Made by a program: the position numbers and the translations under genes. Under the pieces are notes generated by a model. The model saw nothing but the letters and a program-made list of their open reading frames with translations, ran no database searches and was not told the origin of the DNA. A DNA stretch of 64,000 nt, from assembly GCF_023757625.1 (NCBI RefSeq), contig NZ_JALGBZ010000002.1, forward strand, positions 496,001 through 560,000, written 5' to 3'. Below are positions 26,046 to 33,816 of this stretch, piece by piece. Origin of the DNA: Halomonas sp. S3-1-1 (GTDB lineage Bacteria; Pseudomonadota; Gammaproteobacteria; Pseudomonadales; Halomonadaceae). Every line of letters begins with the position of its first letter. Position 1 is the stretch's first letter.

Positions 26046-26858
26046 ATGAAGTCATCGTCCAGACGCGGTACGCGTGGTGGCTCAAAAGGGGCGGCGCCGG
26101 TACCGGTGCCGGAAGGCCTCGACCAGGTCTACGGCGTTCACGCCCTGGAAAGTCTGCTGGAGCGGGGCGAGGCCCCGCGCGAGCTTTGGATTCAGCAGGG
26201 CGCGGGCAAGCGCTTGAATCTTTTGATCGAGCGCGCCCGTACTCAGGGCGCTCGGCTCAAGGAGCAGCCGCGAGAGCTTCTCGACCAGCTCACCGCCGGC
26301 GCCGCCCACCAAGGCGTAGTCGCGTTTTGCGCGCCGCTGACGGCGGAAGGGGAGGAGTCGCTTTGGCTCAAGCTGCGTGCCTGGCAGGCCGATGCGCCGC
26401 CGCTTTTGCTGGTGCTCGACGGCGTCACCGACGTGCACAACTTCGGCGCGTGCCTGCGTAGCGCCGATGCCGCCGGCGCGCACGGCGTGATCGTGGCGAA
26501 GGACAACGCCGCGCCGCTCAACGCCACGGTGCGCAAGGTCGCCTGCGGCGCGGCGGAGGTCGTGCCGGTCTACCAGGTCACCAATCTCTCCCGCACGCTT
26601 GAAAAGCTCAAGGAGTACAACGTCTGGATCACCGGCACCGCCGGAGAGGCCGACTCCTCGCTTTATGAGCTCGACTTCAAGGGTCCCACGGCGCTGGTCA
26701 TGGGCGCCGAGGGCAAGGGCATGCGCCGGCTGACTCGCGAGGGCTGCGATCATCTGGCGAAATTGCCCATGGCCGGCCAGGTGTCGAGTTTGAACGTCTC
26801 GGTTGCCGCGGGGATCTGCCTGTTCGAGGCGGTTCGCCAGCGCCAGCTTGCAAGTTGA
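26046..26858 (+). CDS. rlmB: 23S rRNA (guanosine(2251)-2'-O)-methyltransferase
   Basis: The 270-residue SpoU-class SPOUT enzyme methylates the ribose of G2251 in the peptidyl-transferase P loop of 23S rRNA, using S-adenosylmethionine. The substrate-binding N-terminal domain starts at VYGVHALESLLE. The knot motifs are DVHNFGACLRSADAAG, ALVMGAEGKGMRRL and SSLNVSVAAGICLFEA. It lies 2 bp after rnr with its ribosome-binding site inside the rnr end (AAGG before ATG). The 20-residue basic N-terminal extension is unusual but minor. Confidence 0.95.
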   Translation: MKSSSRRGTRGGSKGAAPVPVPEGLDQVYGVHALESLLERGEAPRELWIQQGAGKRLNLLIERARTQGARLKEQPRELLDQLTAGAAHQGVVAFCAPLTAEGEESLWLKLRAWQADAPPLLLVLDGVTDVHNFGACLRSADAAGAHGVIVAKDNAAPLNATVRKVACGAAEVVPVYQVTNLSRTLEKLKEYNVWITGTAGEADSSLYELDFKGPTALVMGAEGKGMRRLTREGCDHLAKLPMAGQVSSLNVSVAAGICLFEAVRQRQLAS

Positions 26859-26881
26859 CCCCAACGCTTCTAAAATGCGCT

Positions 26882-27086
26882 CGCCCGTTTATTCGTTGCG
26901 GGCGCCTTGAGGGTTTTTCCCTCACACCATGAAAGTTCTGCTTGATGCCAAGGCGATTGAACGACGCTTCATCGTGGTCTCCACGATGGTGAAAGCGCGT
27001 TTGCGTAGGGCATTCAGTTAACTCCTTGCTTCCCTGCCAAGCCTTATTGGTGCGCACCGGAAGCTGTCAAACCGCAAGGAGATTCC
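26882..27086 (+). promoter_or_regulatory. rlmB terminator hairpins and structured rpsF leader
   Basis: Two small stems follow rlmB: CGCCCG/CGGGCG (26882-26904) and TGAGGG-TTTTT-CCCTCA (26908-26924). A longer hairpin, CATCGTGG (26970-26977) with CCACGATG (26981-26988) extended by CGCTT/AAGCG, and the palindrome GGTGCGCACC (27049-27058) lie in the rpsF leader. Many bacteria control rpsF through an S6:S18-binding leader, so one of these may be that site, but the CCG bulge was not securely placed. Confidence 0.4.
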
Positions 27087-27494
27087 ATGCGTCATTATGA
27101 AATCGTGTTTATGGTCCACCCGGATCAGAGCGAGCAAGTGCCGGCTATGGTCGAGCGCTACACCAGCATCGTGACCGAAAATTCGGGCACCGTGCATCGC
27201 CTTGAAGATTGGGGCCGTCGTCACTTGGCTTACCCGATCAACAAGATCCACAAGGCTCACTACGTGCTGATGAACGTCGAGTGCACCGGTGAAACGCTGG
27301 AAGAGATCGAAAACATCTTCCGTTTCAACGATGCCATCATCCGTAGCCTCGTGGTCCGCTGCAAGGAAGCGGTCACCGAAGCCTCGCCGATGATGAAGCC
27401 AGCAGAAGAGAAGCGTCCGCGTCGCGAAGACAAGCCGCGCAACGACTCTGATGCTGATGCCGACTCCGAAGCAGAAACCGAAGAAACTGCCTAA
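27087..27494 (+). CDS. rpsF: 30S ribosomal protein S6
   Basis: The 135-residue protein is ribosomal protein bS6, which binds S18 in the platform of the small subunit. The start [20 protein letters not shown] and the core [27 protein letters not shown] (seen in part) are characteristic. The tail is rich in Asp, Glu and Ala ([14 protein letters not shown]), comparable to the glutamate-tailed S6 of E. coli that RimK modifies. The start at 27087 follows AAGGAG. It heads the rpsF-rpsR-membrane protein-rplI operon. Confidence 0.97.
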   Translation: MRHYEIVFMVHPDQSEQVPAMVERYTSIVTENSGTVHRLEDWGRRHLAYPINKIHKAHYVLMNVECTGETLEEIENIFRFNDAIIRSLVVRCKEAVTEASPMMKPAEEKRPRREDKPRNDSDADADSEAETEETA

Positions 27495-27528
27495 GTTTAT
27501 TCACCGCACGTTTTAAAGGAGCTACTCC

Positions 27529-27756
27529 ATGGCACGTTTTTTCCGTCGCCGTAAGTTTTGCCGCTTCACCGCTGAAGGCGTCAAGCAGATCGACTACAAG
27601 GATCTGGACACGCTGAAGGCTTACATCACCGAAACCGGCAAGATCGTTCCAAGCCGTATCACCGGTACTAAAGCACGCTACCAGCGCCAGCTGGCGACCG
27701 CGATCAAGCGTTCGCGCTACCTGGCACTACTGCCCTATTCCGATAGCCACCAGTAA
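27529..27756 (+). CDS. rpsR: 30S ribosomal protein S18
   Basis: The 75-residue protein is bS18, identified by [22 protein letters not shown], shown from its start, and [25 protein letters not shown] at its end in part. It forms a dimer with S6 on the ribosome platform. A strong AAAGGAG ribosome-binding site precedes the ATG by the normal distance. It lies 34 bp after rpsF, in the usual order. Confidence 0.97.
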   Translation: MARFFRRRKFCRFTAEGVKQIDYKDLDTLKAYITETGKIVPSRITGTKARYQRQLATAIKRSRYLALLPYSDSHQ

Positions 27757-27765
27757 GCGCTTGAT

Positions 27766-28620
27766 GTGATGCTGGCACTAGCACGATGGCTGATGCAAAA
27801 AACGCCTTACGCCGTTGGCGTGGCGTCACTTGCAACGCTGGTGCCCTGGCTTTTTTGGTTGGGAGCCGCCATTGCCGCTCTGGTGACGCTTCGTCGCGGG
27901 TTCGCCCCGGCGCTGCCGGTGATTCTCGCCGCCGCCATCCCCGCCGGTTTTTGGTGGATGCAGGGCGACGTGATTCCGTTAGCCAGTGTGCTGCTGGTGA
28001 CGCTGATGGCCGTCATCCTGCGCGAGCGGATGCGTTGGAGCGAAGCGCTGATCGTCGGCACGCTGGCGTCGGCCTTCATGATCCAGCTCGGTATCTTCAG
28101 CCTGCCCGGTGGGTCGGAGCTGATGCTCGAGCAGCTCAGGCAGAGCTCGGCAGAGGTGGACAACATGCTCACCGAGTTCGCCCGCCAGGGGTACGACACC
28201 CAAGCGCTAGCCGCGCTGGTGGTCGGCGGGGTCACCGGGCTGATCGTGCTGTTGGCATCGATCGCCTGTCTGGCCCTGGGGCGCAGCTGGCAGGCCGGGC
28301 TTTATAACCCGGGCGGCTTTCGTGAAGAGTTTCACGCGCTGCGCTTGAGCCCTAAAGAGTTCGCGCTGTTGGCGATTCTTGGCGTCGTGGCGCTGGTGCT
28401 CGGAGGCGAGGCGCTCCTGATCGTTGGCTGGGTGCCGCTGTTAGTGGCCGGCATTGCGTTAGTGCACGGATTTATTGGACTAAAGGGGATGAACGGGCTG
28501 TGGCTGGCGGTATTTTATGTGCTGCTGATCACAACCTTGCCCACGATTCTCATTGTGCTGCTGTTGGGGCTGATTGATACTTTCGCGAACGTTCGCGCAC
28601 GCCTTACCCGCAGCAATTGA
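27766..28620 (+). CDS. Conserved multi-pass membrane protein between rpsR and rplI (DUF2232/YybS-like)
   Basis: The protein of 284 residues has about eight hydrophobic helices, short loops and one polar middle segment (EQLRQSSAEVDNMLTEFARQ). It resembles the YybS/DUF2232 membrane proteins that many gammaproteobacteria encode at this same place in the ribosomal operon. No enzymatic motif is visible. The GTG at 27766 is followed at once by an in-frame ATG (27769), and either may be used. The gap to rpsR is 9 bp and to rplI 15 bp, so it is co-transcribed with ribosomal genes. Function unknown; a link with translation is only suggested by gene order. Confidence 0.75.
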   Translation: MMLALARWLMQKTPYAVGVASLATLVPWLFWLGAAIAALVTLRRGFAPALPVILAAAIPAGFWWMQGDVIPLASVLLVTLMAVILRERMRWSEALIVGTLASAFMIQLGIFSLPGGSELMLEQLRQSSAEVDNMLTEFARQGYDTQALAALVVGGVTGLIVLLASIACLALGRSWQAGLYNPGGFREEFHALRLSPKEFALLAILGVVALVLGGEALLIVGWVPLLVAGIALVHGFIGLKGMNGLWLAVFYVLLITTLPTILIVLLLGLIDTFANVRARLTRSN

Positions 28621-28635
28621 CTAGAGGTTTACGAG

Positions 28636-29082
28636 ATGGAAGTCATTCTGCTCGACAAGATTGGTAAGCTGGGAGGCTTGGGTGACAAGGTCACTGTAAA
28701 GCCCGGTTACGGTCGTAACTACCTGGTACCGTACGGCCTGGCCGTACCGGCAACCAAAGAGAACGTTGAAGCGTTCGAAGCGCAGCGTGCCGAGCTCGAA
28801 GCTCAAGCCGCCGAGCGTAAATCAGAAGCCGAAGCGCGCGCTGAGCAGCTCAACGACATCGAACTGTCGCTGGTCTCCAAAGCCGGTGACGAAGGCAAGC
28901 TGTTTGGCTCGATCGGTCCGCGCGATCTGGCCGATGCGATCTCCTCTGCCGGCATTGATGTCGCCAAGAGCGAAGTTCGCATGCCCGAGGGCCCGATTCG
29001 TCAAACTGGCGAATACGACATTGCCCTGCACCTGCATGCCGAAGTGGATGCAACCGTACGCGTAGTGGTGGTTGCAGAGTAA
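28636..29082 (+). CDS. rplI: 50S ribosomal protein L9
   Basis: The 148-residue protein is bL9. It has the N-terminal rRNA-binding domain ([36 protein letters not shown]), the long connecting helix ([17 protein letters not shown]) and the C-terminal domain ending in VRVVVVAE. It stabilises the L1 stalk region. The start at 28636 lies behind GAGGTTTACGAG. It is the last gene of the operon, followed by a very strong terminator. Confidence 0.97.
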   Translation: MEVILLDKIGKLGGLGDKVTVKPGYGRNYLVPYGLAVPATKENVEAFEAQRAELEAQAAERKSEAEARAEQLNDIELSLVSKAGDEGKLFGSIGPRDLADAISSAGIDVAKSEVRMPEGPIRQTGEYDIALHLHAEVDATVRVVVVAE

Positions 29083-29118
29083 TCCCAACGGATGCTTTGC
29101 CACCTCCGGTGACGCCGA

Positions 29119-29153
29119 AAAGGGCGCGGGTTATCCCGCGCCCTTTGTTTTTT
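29119..29153 (+). terminator. Rho-independent terminator of the rpsF-rplI operon
   Basis: AAAGGGCGCGGG (29119-29130), loop TTAT and CCCGCGCCCTTT (29135-29146) form a perfect 12-bp stem followed by GTTTTTTT. Confidence 0.93.
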
Positions 29154-29216
29154 TAACTCGTTTTTTAGACTCGTGTTTTTGCCCCGTTTTATACCGCTTT
29201 AGGGGCGTAAGGAGTC

Positions 29217-29250
29217 GATTTTGCAAGGCGCTGCCTTGCAAAATCGTTTT
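29217..29250. repeat. Perfect inverted repeat upstream of dnaB
   Basis: GATTTTGCAAGGC (29217-29229) and GCCTTGCAAAATC (29233-29245) form a 13-bp perfect stem with loop GCT, followed by GTTTTCG. It lies 138 bp before the dnaB start. It may be a second terminator, a leader hairpin of dnaB or a protein-binding palindrome. Confidence 0.6.
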
Positions 29251-29382
29251 CGCCACCGCCAAGCGCCAAGCGCCTGGCGGGCTCGTGAGTAACATGGGGC
29301 CGCTTGTCAGTGACCCCGCGCAGGGCGATTGTCCGCCCAGGACACTATTGCCCGCGTAAGACGCTATCGAAAGGAGCCCGGG

Positions 29383-30768
29383 ATGGATGAGTCCCCTGCG
29401 GATCAGGAAACGGCGGCGCTAAAGCTTCCGCCGCACTCGCTCGAGGCCGAGCAGTCGGTGCTTGGCGGGCTGATGCTCGACAATCAGGCCTGGGACAACG
29501 TCGCCGAGCGCCTGGCCGCGGACGATTTCTACCGCTACGAGCACCGGCTGGTGTTCAACGTCATGATCCACCTGGCCGAGTCTGGCCAGCCGCTGGATGT
29601 GATCACGCTGTCCGAGGCGCTGGAGGCGCGCGACCAGCTCGACAGCGTCGGCGGGCTCGGGTTTTTGGCCGAGCTTGCGCGCAACACGCCGTCGGCGAGC
29701 AACATTCGCGCCTACGCCGATATCGTGCGCGAGCGGGCCACGCTTCGAAAGCTGATTCGCGCGGCCAATCAGATCGCCGACGGTGCCTTCTCGCCTCAGG
29801 GCCGCCCGGCGGACGAGCTGTTGAACGAAGCCGAGCGGCTGGTGTTTCAGATTGCCGAGGAGCGCCCCAAGACCGGTGGGCCGATCGGCATGAGCGAGCT
29901 TCTGACCAAGGCCGTCGATCGTATCGACGAGCTTTTCAACATGAAAGGCGAGATGACCGGGCTCTCCTCCGGGTTTCGCGATCTCGACGAGATGACTTCG
30001 GGCTGGCAGCCTTCGGATCTGGTGATCATCGCCGGGCGCCCGTCGATGGGTAAAACCACTTTCGCCATGAACCTGGTCGAGCACGCGGTAATCTCGAGCG
30101 ACAAGCCGGTGATGGTGTTCTCCATGGAGATGCCCGCAGAGTCCCTGATGCTCAGGATGCTCTCGTCACTTGGGCGCATCGATCAGACCCGCGTGCGCTC
30201 GGGTCAGCTCGAGGACGAGGACTGGCCGAGGCTGACCTCGGCGGTGAACCTTCTCAAGGACAAGCAGCTGTTCATCGATGACACTGCCGCGCTTTCGCCC
30301 AACGAGATGCGCTCGCGGATCCGCCGCGTCGTGCGCGAACACGGCAACATGGCGCTGATCATGATCGACTACCTTCAGCTGATGCAGATCCCCGGCTTTT
30401 CGGAAAACCGTACCGGCGAGATCTCGGAGATTTCACGCTCGCTCAAGGGGTTGGCGAAAGAGTTCGGCTGCCCGGTGGTGGCGCTTTCCCAGCTCAACCG
30501 CTCTCTGGAGCAGCGCCCCAACAAGCGCCCGGTCATGTCGGATCTACGTGAATCCGGCGCCATCGAGCAGGACGCCGACGTTATCGCCTTCGTCTACCGC
30601 GATGAGGTATACAACCCGGATAACCCGGATAACCAGGGGCTCGCCGAACTGATCATCGGCAAGCAGCGTAACGGGCCGATCGGCACGGTCCATATGGCGT
30701 TCATCGGCAAATACACCCGCTTCGAGGATCTGGCCCCGGACAGCTACGGCCAGGCCTTCGGCGAATGA
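29383..30768 (+). CDS. dnaB: Replicative DNA helicase
   Basis: The 461-residue hexameric helicase unwinds DNA at the replication fork and recruits primase. The N-terminal DnaB domain includes HSLEAEQSVLGGLMLDNQAW. The RecA-like C-terminal domain has Walker A GRPSMGKTTFAMNL, the Walker B region MALIMIDYLQLM and the SQLNRSLEQRPNKRPVMSDL segment, cited in part. The ATG at 29383 follows AAAGGAG with normal spacing. The rplI-dnaB order is common in gammaproteobacteria. There is no intein. Confidence 0.97.
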   Translation: MDESPADQETAALKLPPHSLEAEQSVLGGLMLDNQAWDNVAERLAADDFYRYEHRLVFNVMIHLAESGQPLDVITLSEALEARDQLDSVGGLGFLAELARNTPSASNIRAYADIVRERATLRKLIRAANQIADGAFSPQGRPADELLNEAERLVFQIAEERPKTGGPIGMSELLTKAVDRIDELFNMKGEMTGLSSGFRDLDEMTSGWQPSDLVIIAGRPSMGKTTFAMNLVEHAVISSDKPVMVFSMEMPAESLMLRMLSSLGRIDQTRVRSGQLEDEDWPRLTSAVNLLKDKQLFIDDTAALSPNEMRSRIRRVVREHGNMALIMIDYLQLMQIPGFSENRTGEISEISRSLKGLAKEFGCPVVALSQLNRSLEQRPNKRPVMSDLRESGAIEQDADVIAFVYRDEVYNPDNPDNQGLAELIIGKQRNGPIGTVHMAFIGKYTRFEDLAPDSYGQAFGE

Positions 30769-30769
30769 C

Positions 30770-30797
30770 TTGAGCCACGGGGCGCAGCCCGTATAAT
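30770..30797 (+). promoter_or_regulatory. Promoter for the small gene after dnaB
   Basis: TTGAGC (30770-30775), a 16-bp spacer and a consensus TATAAT (30792-30797) lie directly after the dnaB stop and about 125 bp before the next start codon. Confidence 0.6.
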
Positions 30798-30921
30798 GCC
30801 GACCCCTTCAACGTGAAAACCGATGTGTAGGGTGATATCAGCGTGGGCGGCACGACCGAGTTTATTCATTGATCTCGGCGTGACCACGTTCGATCAAACG
30901 TTCAATCGACAGGAGCAGCGC

Positions 30922-31218
30922 ATGGCTGGTGGTGGTTTTAAGCGAGGCAACAAGAAGCGTCTTCCCAAGCTCGAAGGCCGGGGTGAACTCGAGTCGCTGG
31001 AGCGCGAAGGGCCGTTCAAGGAGTGGCTGGGCATGCCGGATCTTTACCGCTACCACTTGGTGGTCAACGGCGAAGCTTTTAGCTACCAGACCGAAGACGG
31101 CGAGCTGCCCGTAGAAATCGGCGACAAGGTCGTGTTTCGATACAAAGAAACCAAGGGCGGCAACTGGATAGACCGTAACTCTCTGGGCAAGGCCATCGAT
31201 CCTTCCCAGTATCAGTAG
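30922..31218 (+). CDS. Hypothetical protein, 98 residues
   Basis: I do not recognise this family. The product is a small soluble protein with a basic start (GGGFKRGNKKRLPKLEGRGE) and a compact C-terminal part (LYRYHLVVNGEAFSYQTEDG, then VEIGDKVVFRYKETKGGNWI), which reads like a beta-rich domain. It has no signal peptide or membrane segment. The ATG at 30922 has CAGGAG upstream and codon use like its neighbours. A consensus-like promoter just after dnaB supports its expression as a separate unit. Confidence 0.7.
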   Translation: MAGGGFKRGNKKRLPKLEGRGELESLEREGPFKEWLGMPDLYRYHLVVNGEAFSYQTEDGELPVEIGDKVVFRYKETKGGNWIDRNSLGKAIDPSQYQ

Positions 31219-31399
31219 GCAGGCCAAAAAGGGCTTTTGGTGAGCCAGGTCTCTGATAAAAAACTCTTTTGTTACGTTGGCGCTTGGGCGCCTTAGTGAA
31301 GCGGCGAAATTTGCGCTACTGTTACCCTGATAGGGTAATAAAACTGTCATGGGGAGGCGTCAGGCTGTGCCTCATGACCACTAATAACAGGAGAGATTC

Positions 31400-31702
31400 A
31401 TGGATTTGAACGAACTGAAAACCTTTGTTGAAGGCTCCAGCAATTTCGAGATACGGGTAATTACCCACTCGGGCAGCCGCTTTTATCAAGTCGAGCTCGA
31501 GGATGTCGAGGGTAGCCGACACATGTTGACCCAGCGCGGTAAGCCGATGCTGTTTCGCTCGCTGGACGACGTCTATCTCGAGCTCAAGCGGGCCGACATT
31601 CACCGCGCGTATCTGGTGCAGCACGTACCCCACGACGAGATGATCGGCCGCGCCGCGCACTACAGCGAGCCCTTGGCCTCGCGCATGCCGCTCGTTTTCT
31701 AA
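31400..31702 (+). CDS. DUF6482-like small protein
   Basis: The 100-residue soluble protein begins MDLNELKTFVEGSSNFEIRV and has a second block, MLFRSLDDVYLELKRADIHR, that resembles the DUF6482 proteins of Pseudomonas and Halomonas. It ends with AHYSEPLASRMPLVF. Its function is unknown. The ATG at 31400 follows an AGGAGAG box at optimal distance. It is transcribed separately from the gene upstream (181-bp gap) and converges on the DCC-family gene. Confidence 0.65.
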   Translation: MDLNELKTFVEGSSNFEIRVITHSGSRFYQVELEDVEGSRHMLTQRGKPMLFRSLDDVYLELKRADIHRAYLVQHVPHDEMIGRAAHYSEPLASRMPLVF

Positions 31703-31729
31703 CGCGGCGTTAGAGCCTCAAGTGGTTTC

Positions 31730-32140
31730 TCACCGAGAGTGTCTCGTTTGGCGCTTTTCCACCCACCGCCCCAGCCGTACGCGGTAGCGGGCAAACAAAC
31801 GGTAGCCTGCATCCATCACCCCGCGAAGGCCCGGTAAGCAGGACATCCCTACCATCCGCCGGTAGCCCAGCACCGCATACAGGGCCCGGCTGGCTTCCAT
31901 GCCGATATACCACTGCTCGTTTCGATCCTTGACGTGCAGTTTGCCCATCAGGTCATCGAAATTGCACCCCACGGTGGCGGCGTCGAACGTGCTGGCCTGA
32001 ATATCCACCAGTTCGATGCGCTGGCGGCGCGGATGCTTTTCCAGCCAAGCGACCTCTTTCAGACAAAACGGGCAGTGGCCGTCGTAGTAGAGCGTCACCG
32101 GCGCGCGGGCGTTAAGACTTTTAAAGCGTTGGCTGTTCAC
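31730..32140 (-). CDS. DCC-family thiol-disulfide oxidoreductase (DUF393)
   Basis: The 136-residue protein has the DCC signature: VTLYYDGHCPFCLKEVAWLE with the D-G-x-C-x2-C pair near residues 17-24, and a later hydrophobic C-terminal part (AGYRLFARYRVRLGRW). Family members are predicted to be thioredoxin-like redox proteins. The GTG start at 32140 overlaps the end of the photolyase gene (TAA then GTG within 4 bp) and has AAGAG at the right distance; a longer frame would run into that gene. The two are therefore one operon, and the DCC protein may be part of a light or oxidative stress response. Confidence 0.78.
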   Translation of the reverse strand: MNSQRFKSLNARAPVTLYYDGHCPFCLKEVAWLEKHPRRQRIELVDIQASTFDAATVGCNFDDLMGKLHVKDRNEQWYIGMEASRALYAVLGYRRMVGMSCLPGLRGVMDAGYRLFARYRVRLGRWVEKRQTRHSR

Positions 32141-32141
32141 G

Positions 32142-33713
32142 TTAATGGCTCTTGTATCCTTGGGTGTGGTGTTTCTGACCATAGCCCTGGCTTACCGAGA
32201 GCTTGCGCAGAAAGCTTTCGGCCTGCTGGCGAATGGCGTCGCGCTTTTCGTCGCCCATTTTATTGAGGGAGCCGTAAATCAGCTTCATGCGCGGGTTCTG
32301 ACTCAGACGCTTCGCGTTTTGCTCGAGAAAATGCCAGTAGAGGCTGTTGAACGGGCAGGCGTGGGTACCGGTCATCTGCTTGGGCGAGTAACGACAGTTG
32401 GCGCAGTGATCCGACATGCGATCGATGTACTTGCCCGAGGCACAGTAGGGCTTGGAGCCCATCAGGCCGCCGTCGGCGTGCAGCACCATGCCGAGCGTGT
32501 TGGGAAGCTCGACCCATTCGCTGGCGTCGGCGTAAACGGCCAGGTACCAGTCACACAGCGCCTCCGGCTTGACCCCGCATAAAAGCGCGAAATTGCCCGT
32601 GACCATCAGCCGCTGGATGTGGTGGGCGTAGGCGTTGTCGATGGTCATCTGAATCGCGCGGTTCATGCAGCGCATGTCCGTCTGCGCGTTCCAGTAGAAA
32701 TCCGGCAGTTCGCGGCGAAAGTTGAGCCGGTTCTCGCGCTTGTAGCCTGGCATCTGCGTCCAGTAGAGCCCGCGCACGTACTCCCGCCAGCCCAGTATCT
32801 GACGGATGAACCCCTCCACGGCGTTGATCGGCGCGTTGCCTTCGACGTAGCTTTTTTCGGCGGCCTCGCACACCTCCAAAGGCGACAGTAGGCCGATGTT
32901 CATGGCTGCCGAGAGCCGTGAGTGGTAGAGCAGCGGGTCGCTGTCGCTGATCGCGTCCTGATAGCGGCCGAAATCCGGCAGCGCCTCGTCGATGAAGTGT
33001 TTGATATCTGCCAGCGCCTGGCGGCGCGTGACCGGCAGGTTGAAGTTATCGATGCTGCCCATGTGATCGCTGAAATGGCGCGCGGCATCGGCCAGCGCCT
33101 CTTTAGTGATCTCATCCTGACCGTGCTGGGGCAGGGTGGGAAAGCTTTTCTGGCCTTTCAACGGCTCGCGGTTGTCGTGATCGAAATTCCACTGACCGCC
33201 GGCGGGCTCGCCGTCTTCCATCAAAAGCCCGGTGCGCTTTCGCTGCTCGCGGTAGAAGTACTCCATGCGCGGCTGCTTGCGCCCTCTGATCCACTCGGCG
33301 AACTCGTCCGGGGTGGTGAAAAAGCGCGTGTCCTCACCGAGCAGCCAGGGAAGCTTCGCGTTCTGGCGATCCTGCATCGCCTCCCAAAGGCGCCACTCGC
33401 CGGGGCGGGTGGCGTGGATTTCGTCGCAGCCGTGAGCGCGCGCCAGCCGCTCGGCTTCATCGAGCAGCGAATGGGTATTCTGCTCGTCGTCGAGACGGCT
33501 GTAGGCCACCTGAAAACCTTTCTCTTCGAGCGCTTTCGCGAAGTGGCGCATTGCCGCTAAAAACAGGCCGATCTTGTGAATATGGTGGGGGACGTAGCGC
33601 GCCTCTTCCTTTACCTCGCAAAGCGCCACGACGGCGTTGTCCGGGGCGTTTTGTAACAGCGGAAGCGATAGCGACAGCTGGTCGCCAAAGACCAGCAGCA
33701 GCGGCTTGGACAT
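32142..33713 (-). CDS. phrB: Iron-sulfur bacterial photolyase/cryptochrome (FeS-BCP, PhrB-like (6-4) photolyase)
   Basis: The 523-residue protein belongs to the prokaryotic (6-4) photolyase group with FAD, a lumazine antenna and a 4Fe-4S cluster. From the chosen start, Cys349, Cys437, Cys440 and Cys453 fall almost exactly on the cluster ligands of Agrobacterium PhrB (350, 438, 441, 454). They are seen in DMRCMNRAI, DHCANCRY and THACPF. Other marks are LLVFGDQLS at the start and REYVRGLYWTQMPGY. It repairs UV lesions in light. The ATG at 33713 was chosen by homology; in-frame ATGs at 33725 and 33746 are alternatives and none has a strong ribosome-binding site. It is divergent from hemH. Confidence 0.9.
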   Translation of the reverse strand: MSKPLLLVFGDQLSLSLPLLQNAPDNAVVALCEVKEEARYVPHHIHKIGLFLAAMRHFAKALEEKGFQVAYSRLDDEQNTHSLLDEAERLARAHGCDEIHATRPGEWRLWEAMQDRQNAKLPWLLGEDTRFFTTPDEFAEWIRGRKQPRMEYFYREQRKRTGLLMEDGEPAGGQWNFDHDNREPLKGQKSFPTLPQHGQDEITKEALADAARHFSDHMGSIDNFNLPVTRRQALADIKHFIDEALPDFGRYQDAISDSDPLLYHSRLSAAMNIGLLSPLEVCEAAEKSYVEGNAPINAVEGFIRQILGWREYVRGLYWTQMPGYKRENRLNFRRELPDFYWNAQTDMRCMNRAIQMTIDNAYAHHIQRLMVTGNFALLCGVKPEALCDWYLAVYADASEWVELPNTLGMVLHADGGLMGSKPYCASGKYIDRMSDHCANCRYSPKQMTGTHACPFNSLYWHFLEQNAKRLSQNPRMKLIYGSLNKMGDEKRDAIRQQAESFLRKLSVSQGYGQKHHTQGYKSH

Positions 33714-33726
33714 AAATTGATCCATA

Positions 33727-33754
33727 GTTATACGAATAGTGTTCATAGTATAAC
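33727..33754. promoter_or_regulatory. Inverted repeat in the phrB-hemH divergent promoter region
   Basis: GTTATAC (33727-33733) and GTATAAC (33748-33754) form a perfect 7-bp inverted repeat with 14 bp between. The core TATAC-N14-GTATA is close to the form T(G/A)TACA-N12-TGTA(C/T)A that I recall for class II LitR light regulators in Pseudomonas putida. The repeat overlaps the putative phrB promoter and its alternative upstream ATGs. Confidence 0.5.
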
Positions 33755-33816
33755 TTCATGCCGCCACTTTGCTGAAAAGTGATAAGCTTTATCGACTCAA
33801 TCTGCAGGAGATGGCC

